A DNA stretch of 64,000 nt from SAR92 clade bacterium H921 (GTDB lineage: Bacteria; Pseudomonadota; Gammaproteobacteria; Pseudomonadales; Porticoccaceae): assembly GCA_025153755.1 (NCBI GenBank), contig JAOALD010000001.1, positions 930,001 through 994,000 of the forward strand. Reading direction: 5' to 3'. The notes beneath the pieces are model-generated. The model had not been told where the DNA came from, did not search any database, and saw only the letters and a list, made by a program, of their open reading frames with translations. Both the position numbers and the translations under genes were made by a program. Shown piece after piece: positions 48,517 through 57,173 of the stretch (the first letter of the stretch is position 1; every line of letters begins with the position of its first letter).

Positions 48517-49460
48517 AAAGGACCACAGGTTATGGTTGTGTAAATCGAAATCGTTAACTTCCGTTTATAGTATTTTTCTTGAATTAAAGCGGAACCCTAG
48601 ACTGGCCTGATACGTACTCACGGCATAGATCACAGACGGTACGTTTGAAACAGACAATGCAAAGTGGCTCGGCACTAGTCGTCTTAGCTCACTGGACTAT
48701 GCTAAAAGAGATACGAGCGGACAAATAAATAGGTTTTTGTTTGTTGGCTATGCAAGCAGAGTGTTGCAATCAAATAGTTAATAGTCACCCTAATGTTCTC
48801 CTTGGTGGAAGGTTTTTTCAGCCAAACTAGGCGCCCCTGATAGAGGCTAATATGCCAGCCTTGTCGCCAAGGGTCAAGATGAAAATGATTAATAACCGAG
48901 GTATTGGTAAAATTTAGAGTTAATTTATGACTTTTTAAAATTATTATAGTCAACTGTCTACCTGTAGAAATTCTTGCTATTGTCAGTCAGCGACGTCTTT
49001 TTGCTGACTAATGTCTGTTGTCAAAACTCTAAGAGCCGCTACTGCTATGGAGCGTAGCGCCATGCGGCGGTTTATAGCTACTCCCAGTATTTAAATTTCT
49101 GTGTACCTTCAAGTCTAGATATATACAAAATCACCCACGCTGGCGGCTTAAAATATATTTTTAAATATCTAACTTACATGCTGTTTCTTAAAAAGAATTA
49201 TAAAAATTTATCCACATTTAAATGATATATATCAACAAAATAATATTGCATATTGATGAAATTTTCTCACCTAGAGCATTACTGCACGATTCTCTGTGGC
49301 TTAATGGAAGCCTAGAAACATAGTTTAGAGGTTGTATTGTCAATCTAGGGAAGGATCTTATTTATATAAGTTAGCAATCTGCGCCAAGCCAGACGTGTCG
49401 GATAAAAAATGAATATGACAACCTTCGTGATAAATCTTCGATAGGGTAATTAACGATATC
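48517..49460. other. AT-rich intergenic region before the XRE-type gene
   Basis: About 940 bases with no convincing gene. An 83-codon minus-strand frame at 48702-48953 has only a TTG start and no ribosome site, so I do not annotate it. Near 49034-49073 an imperfect inverted repeat (GCCGCTAC and GCGGCGG-type arms) is seen. From about 49080 on the DNA becomes strongly AT-rich, which is compatible with promoter DNA for the following regulator. Confidence 0.45.
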
Positions 49461-49712
49461 ATGCAACGGCCAAATCCAGATTCAATTTATTATGAGGAAT
49501 TTATCGAGCTGCAAAAAAAGCTTCGAGATAAAATTTTTCTGTTGCGGAAAAATCGAGATTTTGTGCAAGAAGATATGGCTGACTATGAACTCTCTGTTCG
49601 CCAGTATCAACGTATGGAACAGGACCCAACCGCCATTAGCTCACTTTGGCAGTTATTTAAAATTGCTAAGGCTCATAATTTGAATGTTAGCCAACTACTT
49701 GAAATAGAGTAA
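49461..49712 (+). CDS. Small XRE-type helix-turn-helix protein
   Basis: The 83-residue protein is little more than one HTH domain: LRKNRDFVQEDMADYELSVR followed by QYQRMEQDPTAISSLWQLFK and NVSQLLEIE. The family binds DNA as dimers and often controls a neighbouring gene. It lies alone between two noncoding stretches, with the unknown membrane protein about 270 bases downstream. No partner toxin gene is adjacent. No strong ribosome site is seen. Confidence 0.75.
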   Translation: MQRPNPDSIYYEEFIELQKKLRDKIFLLRKNRDFVQEDMADYELSVRQYQRMEQDPTAISSLWQLFKIAKAHNLNVSQLLEIE

Positions 49713-49979
49713 GACTTAAAGCTCAGTTAGATAGCCCTAGGCGTAGTTCGTATCAATGATATTGGCTAGTTAGAGGAGCATAGTTGCCAGACTAATATTG
49801 CTCAGGATATCCGTTTGGGTGAGTATGCTCAGCTTGCAGCCATTAGTTAAAGCCGAGCCCCGAGTAATCCAATTCTGTATTTTGGCAGATGATTTTTGCA
49901 TTTTGCTAGAGTATGCTTGACTGTATTGATAGTTTAAACAGTGCATAAATGGGTGCTAAAGAGCTTGAAGGTAAAAGGT

Positions 49980-50456
49980 ATGAGCGAGAGAGGTGAAGTT
50001 TCTGAAGAGGAGATGAGGGCCTTGTTTCCTTATCGAGAGGTTTCTGTGACCCACTTGGAGAGCATTCGTTCTAAAATTCTTATCAGATGTATCCTTATTA
50101 TTGTGCTTTGGGCTGTTAGGACCCTGATCATAACTAGGTTTCCTGAGTTCCATATGGTCTCCCATTTAAATGAGAAATTACTGAGTGGAGATGTGATAGG
50201 CGATCTCTTAAAAGTTAGATGGGCTATGGTGATTTTTGGAAGCTCCATTTATATGTTGTCGTTTTATATGAATATGTACTTTAGATCTGTAAACGTCGTT
50301 GCATTGGTGTTGGTGTGTTGTTTGATATGGGGCGATCTCGAACTTTATTTATTTTCATCAATGAGTATTTTAAACTATCCATCCTTAGCCATGATTATTT
50401 TTAGGCTGATCCCCCTAGTTCTACTGATTCAGAATTACAGAGATATTCGCAGATAG
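49980..50456 (+). CDS. Unknown four-helix membrane protein
   Basis: I do not recognise this 158-residue protein. It has a short charged N-terminus (MSERGEVSEEEMRALFPYRE) and about four hydrophobic segments near residues 34-50 (ILIRCILIIVLWAVRTLII), 78-95 (WAMVIFGSSIYMLSFYMNMY), 100-118 and 125-145. It ends with a basic tail (NYRDIRR). The start used has AAGGTAAAAGG just upstream; a GTG 39 bases earlier is also open. Base composition is AT-richer than the sox genes. It converges on the CotH-type gene. Confidence 0.55.
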   Translation: MSERGEVSEEEMRALFPYREVSVTHLESIRSKILIRCILIIVLWAVRTLIITRFPEFHMVSHLNEKLLSGDVIGDLLKVRWAMVIFGSSIYMLSFYMNMYFRSVNVVALVLVCCLIWGDLELYLFSSMSILNYPSLAMIIFRLIPLVLLIQNYRDIRR

Positions 50457-50492
50457 TGATCGGCCGCGTCCTTTGGTCCATACCAGCCAGTC

Positions 50493-50528
50493 GCTTCTAG
50501 CCTGCAGTCTAAACTGCAGGCTAGAAGC
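50493..50528. terminator. 15-bp perfect hairpin between convergent genes
   Basis: GCTTCTAGCCTGCAG and CTGCAGGCTAGAAGC pair perfectly around TCTAAA. It lies 36 bases after the membrane protein stop and 3 bases after the CotH gene stop (minus strand). It may end both transcripts, although T-runs are lacking on both sides. Confidence 0.5.
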
Positions 50529-50531
50529 GCA

Positions 50532-52874
50532 TTAAAATCCATTGTCTTCCAACTCTTGAAAGAGAGTAGCGCTTCTAGCTTCGATAAATGCTTTGATCGA
50601 GACATCATTTTCATCACACAGCTCAGTCTCTGCTGATGCGTCTATGGCAGCGGGGTTATAAATCCATTTGCAGCCTTCGTTTAATCCTGCGTCCATTGAT
50701 TGTATAGCGGTTTTCACTAAACCATTTCTGAGGGATAATTTGTTATTCACCAGATCCCAGTTTACTACCTGATCGAGAAGTGATCGGATCTCAGTATAAA
50801 GAATGTCCTTATTTGCCTGGTCAGAAAATACGATGTCCCACAAAATAGGATCGACGGCACCAGCTACTCGGCCGGCCCAACTGACTTTTCCTAGAGATGG
50901 GAATGCGTAGCTCTCCATAATGTCCCTAAATGCTTCAAACCCTTCAATGGGTCCGTTGGTCATGTCATGGTTATCTCTAAAGACAAAATCAAAATCAGTT
51001 ACTATATAGGTCCAGCGCTCAGTGGTGGGATTTAGGTAAAGATAATAATTATTGCCCACACGCACATAGTGGTCGACTGCACCCATTACTATTTCGGCCG
51101 CCTGAGCTTTTATAAAGCCTGGAATATCGAATCGCTCAGACAGGTTAGAGGTGCTCGGGTTACTCTGAACAAACTGGATGAAATCCTGAAGTAACGCTCG
51201 CCCCTCTACGATGCTTTTTTTCTTGGTCTTCAAATCATAAATTGGTCTATAGGGGCGGAATTGAGAAACTTCCCCACCCATTTCATTGATATCAGAATTA
51301 ACAAATACTGGATTCAGATAATTATCTGTACCCAACCATTCCTCTCTAGAATCTGGATCAGATTTTTCGACCCCAATATTACAGAAACTTGGATTAATAT
51401 ATTGAATTGAATCTTCGTAGGCGATGCAATTTATATCGGCTTCTTCAGGACCTGCTAAGTCTCCCAATGCACCAACCTTGAATAAAAACCCATTTTTACC
51501 AAATAGTCGTTTAACAAATGGTTTGTCAATTTGTTCGACCATTTGAAAAACGCCCATATTATAGGTTTGGGGCAGTGGTCGTCCGTACAGATCCCCGACG
51601 CCTGTGATGACTAATTCAACATTGGCATGTGCAACTCTCGAAGTCGGGACACCAATACTATTTAGAACGTCATGGGCTAATAGTTCTCGCTGATAGGAGG
51701 GGTCGTCTCGATTAAATCTGAAATATAGTTTTTCAACATCCATAAACTCCCTGCCATCATTTTCTGGCACCTCTTCTAGGTCTTTACCTAATCGATATTG
51801 ACATGGATGACCGGCTACTGCAGCTGGTTGGCCGGAACCATCGATACAGGAGTACACACCTTCATCTTCGTCAAATTCTTCATCAAATTTTAAGCCGAAG
51901 CTAAAGCGCCTTGGTTTTACAGAGGCGGTCCCATCAGTCTGCATAAATCCATATTCTGGCCACTGACGGCTGGTGTTACCGCGCATTTTAAATCCAACAT
52001 TATTAAGGCTTTCAATCACCTGATCATTACTGTCGAGGTATTCAAAATCAACTTGCCTATAGACTTCACTGTGGGTCCAGGATGTCCACACAGAAATACG
52101 ATCGTTTGCATCCCCAACCTTATAGCTTGCCCTTTCGGTATCAAGCACAAATCGTTGCCATTCATTATGGTCCATGCTCAGTCGAATTTTATGCATCTTA
52201 TCCAAAGAAAATAGGGCGGCTGAAGCATCAGGTTGACAGTCAATCGAAATGATTTCATCAGCGTAACCCATTACTCCTTCGCTAGTTTCCAAGGTGCAAT
52301 CTTGGCGTCCCGCATCTCTTTCAATCTTAACTTCAAATTGGCTACCAGCTTCAATTCCCAGCGTCATATTTATAATTGAACTATCGTTAATTGTGACAGC
52401 TTCATCACTGATCGAACACGCCTGATCTGTGGCCGCCATAAAACAACTGGTAACCTCTAGTTCCATATCACGATACTGATCGAGATTAGAGACTTTAAAG
52501 GCAAGCAAGAAAATTGGTTTTACTACTGTGAGATCAAATGTCGTAGTGCTGGATAACTTTCCATCTGATACTGAAATTGTAATACTTGATACAGATCCCA
52601 GGTCAGACGATGTGGGCGATCCTGTTATAGCGCCTGTCTGTTTATCCAAGCTGAGCCAGCTGGGTTGACCCTGAATAGAGTAGGTCAAAGTATCACCATC
52701 TATATCTGTTGCCTGAGGCTTGAAGTTCAGTGATTCACCGACTCTTATGGTTGCTAGCGCCCCTGAAATTGACGGCGCATTGTTGTCAACCTGAGAGTTT
52801 GAGGAGCTTCCACCACCGCAACTCACAAGTAAAAATATAGACATTATGGGCAGGAAAAATTGGCTGATTCTCAT
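50532..52874 (-). CDS. CotH-kinase family lipoprotein with cadherin/Ig-like domain
   Basis: The 780-residue protein starts with a lipoprotein signal (LPIMSIFLLVSCGGGSSS; lipobox LVSC at about residues 16-19). A putative Ig/cadherin-like repeat follows (about residues 30-110, ISGALATIRVGESLNFKPQA then DIDGDTLTYSI). A CotH domain runs from about residue 230: HKIRLSMDHNEWQRF, FKMRGNTSRQWP, the basic KPRRFSFGLKFDEEF and TDFDFVFRDN, which resembles the metal-binding end of the kinase-like fold. CotH proteins in spore coats and secreted effectors are atypical protein kinases. The target here is unknown. It is probably exposed at the cell surface or in the periplasm. Confidence 0.8.
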   Translation of the reverse strand: MRISQFFLPIMSIFLLVSCGGGSSSNSQVDNNAPSISGALATIRVGESLNFKPQATDIDGDTLTYSIQGQPSWLSLDKQTGAITGSPTSSDLGSVSSITISVSDGKLSSTTTFDLTVVKPIFLLAFKVSNLDQYRDMELEVTSCFMAATDQACSISDEAVTINDSSIINMTLGIEAGSQFEVKIERDAGRQDCTLETSEGVMGYADEIISIDCQPDASAALFSLDKMHKIRLSMDHNEWQRFVLDTERASYKVGDANDRISVWTSWTHSEVYRQVDFEYLDSNDQVIESLNNVGFKMRGNTSRQWPEYGFMQTDGTASVKPRRFSFGLKFDEEFDEDEGVYSCIDGSGQPAAVAGHPCQYRLGKDLEEVPENDGREFMDVEKLYFRFNRDDPSYQRELLAHDVLNSIGVPTSRVAHANVELVITGVGDLYGRPLPQTYNMGVFQMVEQIDKPFVKRLFGKNGFLFKVGALGDLAGPEEADINCIAYEDSIQYINPSFCNIGVEKSDPDSREEWLGTDNYLNPVFVNSDINEMGGEVSQFRPYRPIYDLKTKKKSIVEGRALLQDFIQFVQSNPSTSNLSERFDIPGFIKAQAAEIVMGAVDHYVRVGNNYYLYLNPTTERWTYIVTDFDFVFRDNHDMTNGPIEGFEAFRDIMESYAFPSLGKVSWAGRVAGAVDPILWDIVFSDQANKDILYTEIRSLLDQVVNWDLVNNKLSLRNGLVKTAIQSMDAGLNEGCKWIYNPAAIDASAETELCDENDVSIKAFIEARSATLFQELEDNGF

Positions 52875-52970
52875 ATTTATGAACCTATTTTTATTCGTTA
52901 ATAAATATACCCATTAATGCTACCAATCTCAAATGACGAGTTTGAATGTATCCGCCTTTTAATGGATCAA

Positions 52971-52990
52971 AACCCTATTTTTTTAGGGTT
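52971..52990. other. Small hairpin upstream of the CotH-type gene
   Basis: AACCCTA and TAGGGTT pair around six T. It lies about 100 bases before the CotH-type start, in a 255-base noncoding stretch that otherwise shows nothing clear. Confidence 0.3.
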
Positions 52991-53129
52991 ATCTTTACCA
53001 GTACCTAGCAATGCTGCTATGTTTTTTAAAGCATGCCCTAGGTTATGCCTTAGACGTCTAATTAGTTGAAAGTAGTATGAGGATTTGGCTCAAAAAAACC
53101 ATCTGCATGGGTATGAGTGCTGTCACATT

Positions 53130-53546
53130 AGGTTAATGGCAGCGACTGACTAGATTTACTTATATCGAATGCTTTTCAAATCTGGGGTTTTAGTAGATAT
53201 TGGCATGAATATTTATATTAGCTCGACAACATGTTTTTGGCAAAAAGATCTACCGTGAGTGGTATTGTTTTTAGCAATGACAAAGGACATCCGTTAGCTT
53301 TTGTTTAACGCTGAGTGAATCTATAGGTCAACTTATGTCTAAGTAAGTTACTTTAAATTTAGCATGTGATTCAAATAAGCACTAATAAGGTCAAGTATGC
53401 CGATACTTAAATTGTGTTTTGAAGCCTTTGTACCTGAGGTATGAATACGTTTTCAAGGAAGGAGGTGGCCGTTGTTAGCCAGTGATTTGTAGTGCCAAAA
53501 ATGGTGGGCCCAGTAGGACTTGAACCTATGACCGATCGATTATGAG
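53130..53546. repeat. Left copy of 417-bp direct repeat flanking the arsenic cassette
   Basis: It matches 57173-56757 base for base at a constant offset of 3627, with four differences (53294, 53341, 53365 and 53529 against 56921, 56968, 56992 and 57156). The last 45 bases are the 3' part of the tRNA-Ile2 gene; the rest is the noncoding DNA that follows that tRNA. Outside these limits the two places are unrelated. Confidence 0.95.
53502..53546 (-). pseudogene. 3' fragment of tRNA-Ile2(CAU)
   Basis: Read on the minus strand, it runs from the anticodon loop (CTCATAA) through the T-arm to the encoded CCA. It equals the last 45 bases of the intact tRNA at 57129-57205 except for one change. The acceptor 5' strand and the D-arm are missing, so it cannot fold as a tRNA. 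It is the trace left by insertion or duplication at the tRNA gene. Confidence 0.9.
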
Positions 53547-53972
53547 GCGACGCCGTCATGATGGTAGGCCTGCAGTTCTTGCGGTTTGTCTGTAGGTTGT
53601 AACCAACGCCTTACCAGATTTCATACCACCGTGAATCTTTTCGGTAAGTGTTCCACCAAATCCACTCGTACCTCCTTTTAGTGGAGTTGGTGGACATAAA
53701 AACTAGAAGTGAGCTGGTACCAGCTGACGGTCATTAGCTTGGGTAGTTGGTCTTTATCCCGGAAGCAGTCACGCCTATGGGTAGTGACTTCGACAGCTTC
53801 GGGCACTTTGCGGGCATGGGCTCTTGGAGCGGAAGGGAGCTGGATGACTTCTGCTCCTGCGTCTTTAGCGGTCATCAGTGATCTCGCTTGATGAATTCGG
53901 ATATGCAAACCGGACTGTCAGAGATTTTTGATGTACTCCTTGGATTGATCGTAGGCTCCCTTGCTGAAAAGG
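53547..53972. other. Left arm of the cassette with possible gene remnants
   Basis: No complete gene is recognised in these 426 bases. On the minus strand a short frame follows from MNVSLFSKGAYDQSKEYIKN (about 53979-53917, ends at a stop), another reads SLMTAKDAGAEVIQLPSAPR within 53678-53908, and a third reads KIHGGMKSGKALVTTY before ending near 53559. They look protein-like but are broken. They could be remains of the element's own recombination or accessory genes. I cannot name a family. Confidence 0.35.
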
Positions 53973-54263
53973 CTAACATTCATTTACGCAGCATTCGTCC
54001 TGAAGAAAATCGATCAGGCTAACGAGTTCCTCATACTGCGGTACGCAATAAAGCGTTCGGCCTTCCCTGCGTTGTTTAACCAAGCCAACTGACACCAGGC
54101 GAGTAATATGGTGGGAGAGGGTGGAGCCCGGTACATTGAGTTCCGACTGAATTTCCCCGACGGGTAAACCCTGTCGCCCACCTTTTACGAGATAACGAAA
54201 GATTTTTAAGCGGGTTTCATGACCCAATTCAGCCAGGCATTTGGCGGCAATTTCTATCTGCAT
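53973..54263 (-). CDS. ArsR/SmtB-family metalloregulator
   Basis: The 96-residue winged-helix repressor begins MQIEIAAKCLAELGHETRLK and keeps the DNA-recognition helix VPGSTLSHHITRL. The C-terminus ends DECCVNEC, a cysteine cluster that could bind As(III) or Sb(III), similar in place to the C-terminal site of some ArsR proteins. The start is set by AAGGAG eight bases upstream; an upstream Met at 54320 would place the start in the operator. It is divergent from the permease gene, which it probably represses together with itself. Confidence 0.88.
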   Translation of the reverse strand: MQIEIAAKCLAELGHETRLKIFRYLVKGGRQGLPVGEIQSELNVPGSTLSHHITRLVSVGLVKQRREGRTLYCVPQYEELVSLIDFLQDECCVNEC

Positions 54264-54308
54264 CAGGGTAACTCCTTGAGCCAATATTTCGATATTACTA
54301 GAAATTTG

Positions 54309-54357
54309 TTGACAGCGCAAAGGGCTGTGGTCTAAAGTGTTTCTATGAATCTAGAAA
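54309..54357 (+). promoter_or_regulatory. Promoter and ArsR operator of the permease operon
   Basis: A TTGACA -35 box lies at 54309-54314 and a TAAAGT -10-like box at 54333-54338, 18 bases apart. Right after it the dyad TTTCTA-N6-TAGAAA (54340-54357) covers the expected transcription start. A similar half-site, CTAGAAAT, occurs at 54297-54304 towards arsR. Binding there by the ArsR-type repressor would block both directions. Confidence 0.6.
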
Positions 54358-54358
54358 T

Positions 54359-55444
54359 ATGGATATATTTATGTCAAACGAATTAATTTTAATGCTGAAA
54401 GAAGCAGCCAATATGTTTGCTTTTTTGGCCGTTGAGTTAACGGTTCTATTTTTGGTGGTGAGCTACCTAGTGGGTGTTTTGCAGGAGTACATTTCGCCTG
54501 AAAAAGTGCGCTCCATCCTGACTTCAAAAAACGGAAAGGGTTACTTAATTGCCTCTTTGCTGGGTGCGATCACACCATTTTGCTCCTGCTCGACCATCCC
54601 GTTTCTAAAGGGTCTGTTGCGGGCGCGTGCGAGTTTTGGACCGATGATGGTTTTCCTGTTCTCCAGCCCTTTACTTAACCCGATTGTGATTGGACTGCTT
54701 GTTGTCACCTTTGGGTTGGATGTCGCCGTTTTCTATTTCAGCATTGCGATGGTCGTTGCCATATCGGCGGGCTTTGTGCTGGAGAAGTTAGGCTTTGAGC
54801 GTTATGTGCGTGATGACGCCTACCGGGAAGCTGCCAGTGCTGGTTGCGGGAACAAGAGTGTTAGCGCAACAGCTTCAGCTGAAACTAAGGTTGAGCTTCC
54901 TAACATGGCAATGAGTGTTGGTCAGGGTGGTGCGGTATTAGCTACTGAGACCGTTTTGCCGATCTCTGGCTGTGCAACGAACACCTCCGGTGAAAGCTCT
55001 TGCGGTACAGCTACCGCGTCAAAACCGGTGGAACCGAACCGTTGGTTGCGTATCTGGCATTCAACCTGGAAGGACTTCAAGGGCACTCTGCCTTACCTGT
55101 TGCTGGGTATCACCGTCGGCGCCTTCATTTATGGCTTTGTGCCAACTGAGTTGATTACGGAATTTGCCGGTGAGAACAAATGGTACGCGATTCCGGTAGC
55201 GGCGGTGATTGGTATTCCCTTGTATATCCGTGCGTCGGCCGTCATCCCGTTGAGTGCCGGGTTGGTGCAAAAGGGTATGGCTATGGGCTCTGTGATGGCG
55301 CTCATCATCGGTAGCGCTGGCGGAAGTTTGACGGAAGTCATCCTGCTCAAGTCGATTTTTAAAATCCAGATGATTGCGGCTTTTCTGGTGGTTGTTTTAG
55401 GCATGGCGATTACCGCTGGCTATCTGTATTCGATCTTTTTTTAA
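54359..55444 (+). CDS. DUF318 permease, ArsP-like organoarsenical efflux candidate
   Basis: The 361-residue inner-membrane protein has about eight hydrophobic segments and the family signature TPFCSCSTIPFLKGLLRARA (about residues 76-95), with the paired Cys used in ArsP for trivalent methylarsenicals. A hydrophilic loop at about residues 160-225 is rich in Cys, Ala and Ser (SAGCGNKS, SGCATNTSGESSCG), which is longer than in the simplest members. The first ATG overlaps the operator edge and a second ATG (54371) is possible; neither has a good ribosome site, so a very short leader is likely. It is the first gene of the pair with the flavoprotein. Confidence 0.82.
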   Translation: MDIFMSNELILMLKEAANMFAFLAVELTVLFLVVSYLVGVLQEYISPEKVRSILTSKNGKGYLIASLLGAITPFCSCSTIPFLKGLLRARASFGPMMVFLFSSPLLNPIVIGLLVVTFGLDVAVFYFSIAMVVAISAGFVLEKLGFERYVRDDAYREAASAGCGNKSVSATASAETKVELPNMAMSVGQGGAVLATETVLPISGCATNTSGESSCGTATASKPVEPNRWLRIWHSTWKDFKGTLPYLLLGITVGAFIYGFVPTELITEFAGENKWYAIPVAAVIGIPLYIRASAVIPLSAGLVQKGMAMGSVMALIIGSAGGSLTEVILLKSIFKIQMIAAFLVVVLGMAITAGYLYSIFF

Positions 55445-55473
55445 TAAATTCTGAAGTATTGAGGTAACATAAG

Positions 55474-56733
55474 ATGAAACAAGTAAACGATGTAGTTGTG
55501 ATTGGTGCAGGCCCAGTTGGATTAGCCGCGGCGGCGCATTTATTAGCACAGGGCTTAAAGCCGCTAGTTCTTGAGAAAGGCGTTTCAGTGGGAAGCGCCA
55601 TGCTGGAGTGGGGACATGTGCGTGTCTTCACTCCCTGGTCCTACGTGATTGATGAAGCGGTGGCTGCCATTCTTGAAAAAAATGGTTGGAACCGCCCCGA
55701 TAACGATTATTTGCCCATTGGGCGAGAGATTGTTGAGCAGTATCTGGTTCCCGCTGCCCATACACCAGAGTTAGCGTCAGCTATCACCTACAACGCTGAA
55801 GTCATTGCGGTTTCCAAGGAAAATCACAGTAAACATACCTCTGCCGATCGCCAGGATGCTCGTTACACGGTGCATTACAAAGATAGCAGCGGCAGCACGC
55901 ATATTGTTTACGCTGACGCTGTCATCGATGTCTCGGGTACTTGGGCGACGCCTAACCCGATTGGTCTGGACGGCTTGCCAGTGCCCGGCGAAACGGAGAA
56001 TCAGGATGCTATTGCTTACGGTCTTCCCGATACGTTGAACGCGGACCGCCAGCACTATGAGGGCAAGAAAACATTGGTGATTGGTGCGGGCCACTCGGCG
56101 ATGAATATCGCCCTGAATCTATTGAAGCTTCAGGCGCGAAATGCAGAAACCAAAATTGTCTGGGGACTGCGTAACAACGATATCGAGAAACTGCTCGGTG
56201 GCGGTATTAACGACAAGGTGCCAGCCCGTCGCGAACTGGGCTTGGCGGCCAAACAGGCAATTGATACGGGTGCACTGGAGCTGCTGGCGCAGTTTAAAGT
56301 GGAGCGTATTGTTAAAAACGATAACGGCCTTGAAGTGCAGATTGTTAATGAAGGTCAGCGCAGCACGATTTATGTCGACCGCATCATTGTCGCGACGGGT
56401 TTCCGCCCTAACCTACAGATGCTGCGTGAAGTCCGTTTGGATATTGATCATGTGGCTGAAGCACCTTCCAATTTGGCACCGCTGATTGATCCCAATCTGC
56501 ACTTCTGTGGTTCGGTGCGGGCGCATGGCGTTGAAGAGTTATCTCACTTTGATGAGCACTTTTTTATCGCTGGCATGAAGTCCTATGGCCGAGCTCCAAC
56601 CTTCCTGATGTTGACCGGGTATGAGCAGGTGCGATCCATCGCCGCGGAACTGGCGGGTGAGCACGACGCTGCGCGTCATACAGCAATCAAGTTTCCCGGC
56701 AAAACTCTCAATAAAAGCGCGTGCTGCGGTTAA
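55474..56733 (+). CDS. Flavin-dependent monooxygenase-like protein (ArsO type)
   Basis: The 419-residue protein has an FAD motif VVIGAGPVGLAAAAHLLAQG (about residues 8-27) and an NAD(P) motif VIGAGHSAMNIALNLL (about residues 203-218). ATGFRPNL follows at about 310. It resembles the flavoprotein monooxygenases found in arsenic operons (ArsO-like), whose chemistry is poorly known. The C-terminus ends KSACCG, a vicinal Cys pair that could bind trivalent arsenic. It lies 29 bases after the permease gene. A role in changing the arsenical before or during export is inferred. Confidence 0.75.
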   Translation: MKQVNDVVVIGAGPVGLAAAAHLLAQGLKPLVLEKGVSVGSAMLEWGHVRVFTPWSYVIDEAVAAILEKNGWNRPDNDYLPIGREIVEQYLVPAAHTPELASAITYNAEVIAVSKENHSKHTSADRQDARYTVHYKDSSGSTHIVYADAVIDVSGTWATPNPIGLDGLPVPGETENQDAIAYGLPDTLNADRQHYEGKKTLVIGAGHSAMNIALNLLKLQARNAETKIVWGLRNNDIEKLLGGGINDKVPARRELGLAAKQAIDTGALELLAQFKVERIVKNDNGLEVQIVNEGQRSTIYVDRIIVATGFRPNLQMLREVRLDIDHVAEAPSNLAPLIDPNLHFCGSVRAHGVEELSHFDEHFFIAGMKSYGRAPTFLMLTGYEQVRSIAAELAGEHDAARHTAIKFPGKTLNKSACCG

Positions 56734-56756
56734 ATTGTATGCAGGGGCTGAGCTTA

Positions 56757-57173
56757 AGGTTAATGGCAGCGACTGACTAGATTTACTTATATCGAATGCT
56801 TTTCAAATCTGGGGTTTTAGTAGATATTGGCATGAATATTTATATTAGCTCGACAACATGTTTTTGGCAAAAAGATCTACCGTGAGTGGTATTGTTTTTA
56901 GCAATGACAAAGGACATCCGCTAGCTTTTGTTTAACGCTGAGTGAATCTATAGGTCAACTTATGTCTGAGTAAGTTACTTTAAATTTAGCAGGTGATTCA
57001 AATAAGCACTAATAAGGTCAAGTATGCCGATACTTAAATTGTGTTTTGAAGCCTTTGTACCTGAGGTATGAATACGTTTTCAAGGAAGGAGGTGGCCGTT
57101 GTTAGCCAGTGATTTGTAGTGCCAAAAATGGTGGGCCCAGTAGGACTTGAACCTACGACCGATCGATTATGAG
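56757..57173. repeat. Right copy of 417-bp direct repeat
   Basis: Pairs with 53130-53546 (413 of 417 positions identical). This copy is joined to the complete tRNA gene. Its first 372 bases are AT-rich noncoding DNA with no gene or RNA that I recognise. Confidence 0.95.

Larger units (their letters stand above)
53547..56756. mobile_element. Arsenic-type resistance cassette inserted at tRNA-Ile2
   Basis: This 3.2-kb segment lies between the 417-bp direct repeats. It carries an ArsR-type regulator, a DUF318 permease and a flavoprotein. No integrase, transposase or inverted terminal repeats are visible. Exchange between the repeats would remove exactly 3627 bases and restore a single tRNA locus. 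Position at a tRNA anticodon loop is typical of tyrosine-recombinase islands, but the very long repeat also fits homologous recombination with a donor that shared this locus. Confidence 0.8.

Noticed and set aside
48702-48953. 83-codon minus-strand frame after the sox operon
   Set aside because: Only a TTG start, no ribosome site, a TTGACT/TATAAT-like AT-rich beginning and no recognised motif.
49779-49848. Stretch that reads like a protein tail (QTNIAQDIRLGEYAQLAA)
   Set aside because: It is preceded by an in-frame stop within about 30 codons and has no start; too short to call a pseudogene.
53502-53546. A second functional tRNA gene
   Set aside because: The 5' half is missing, so acceptor and D stems cannot form; it is a fragment only.
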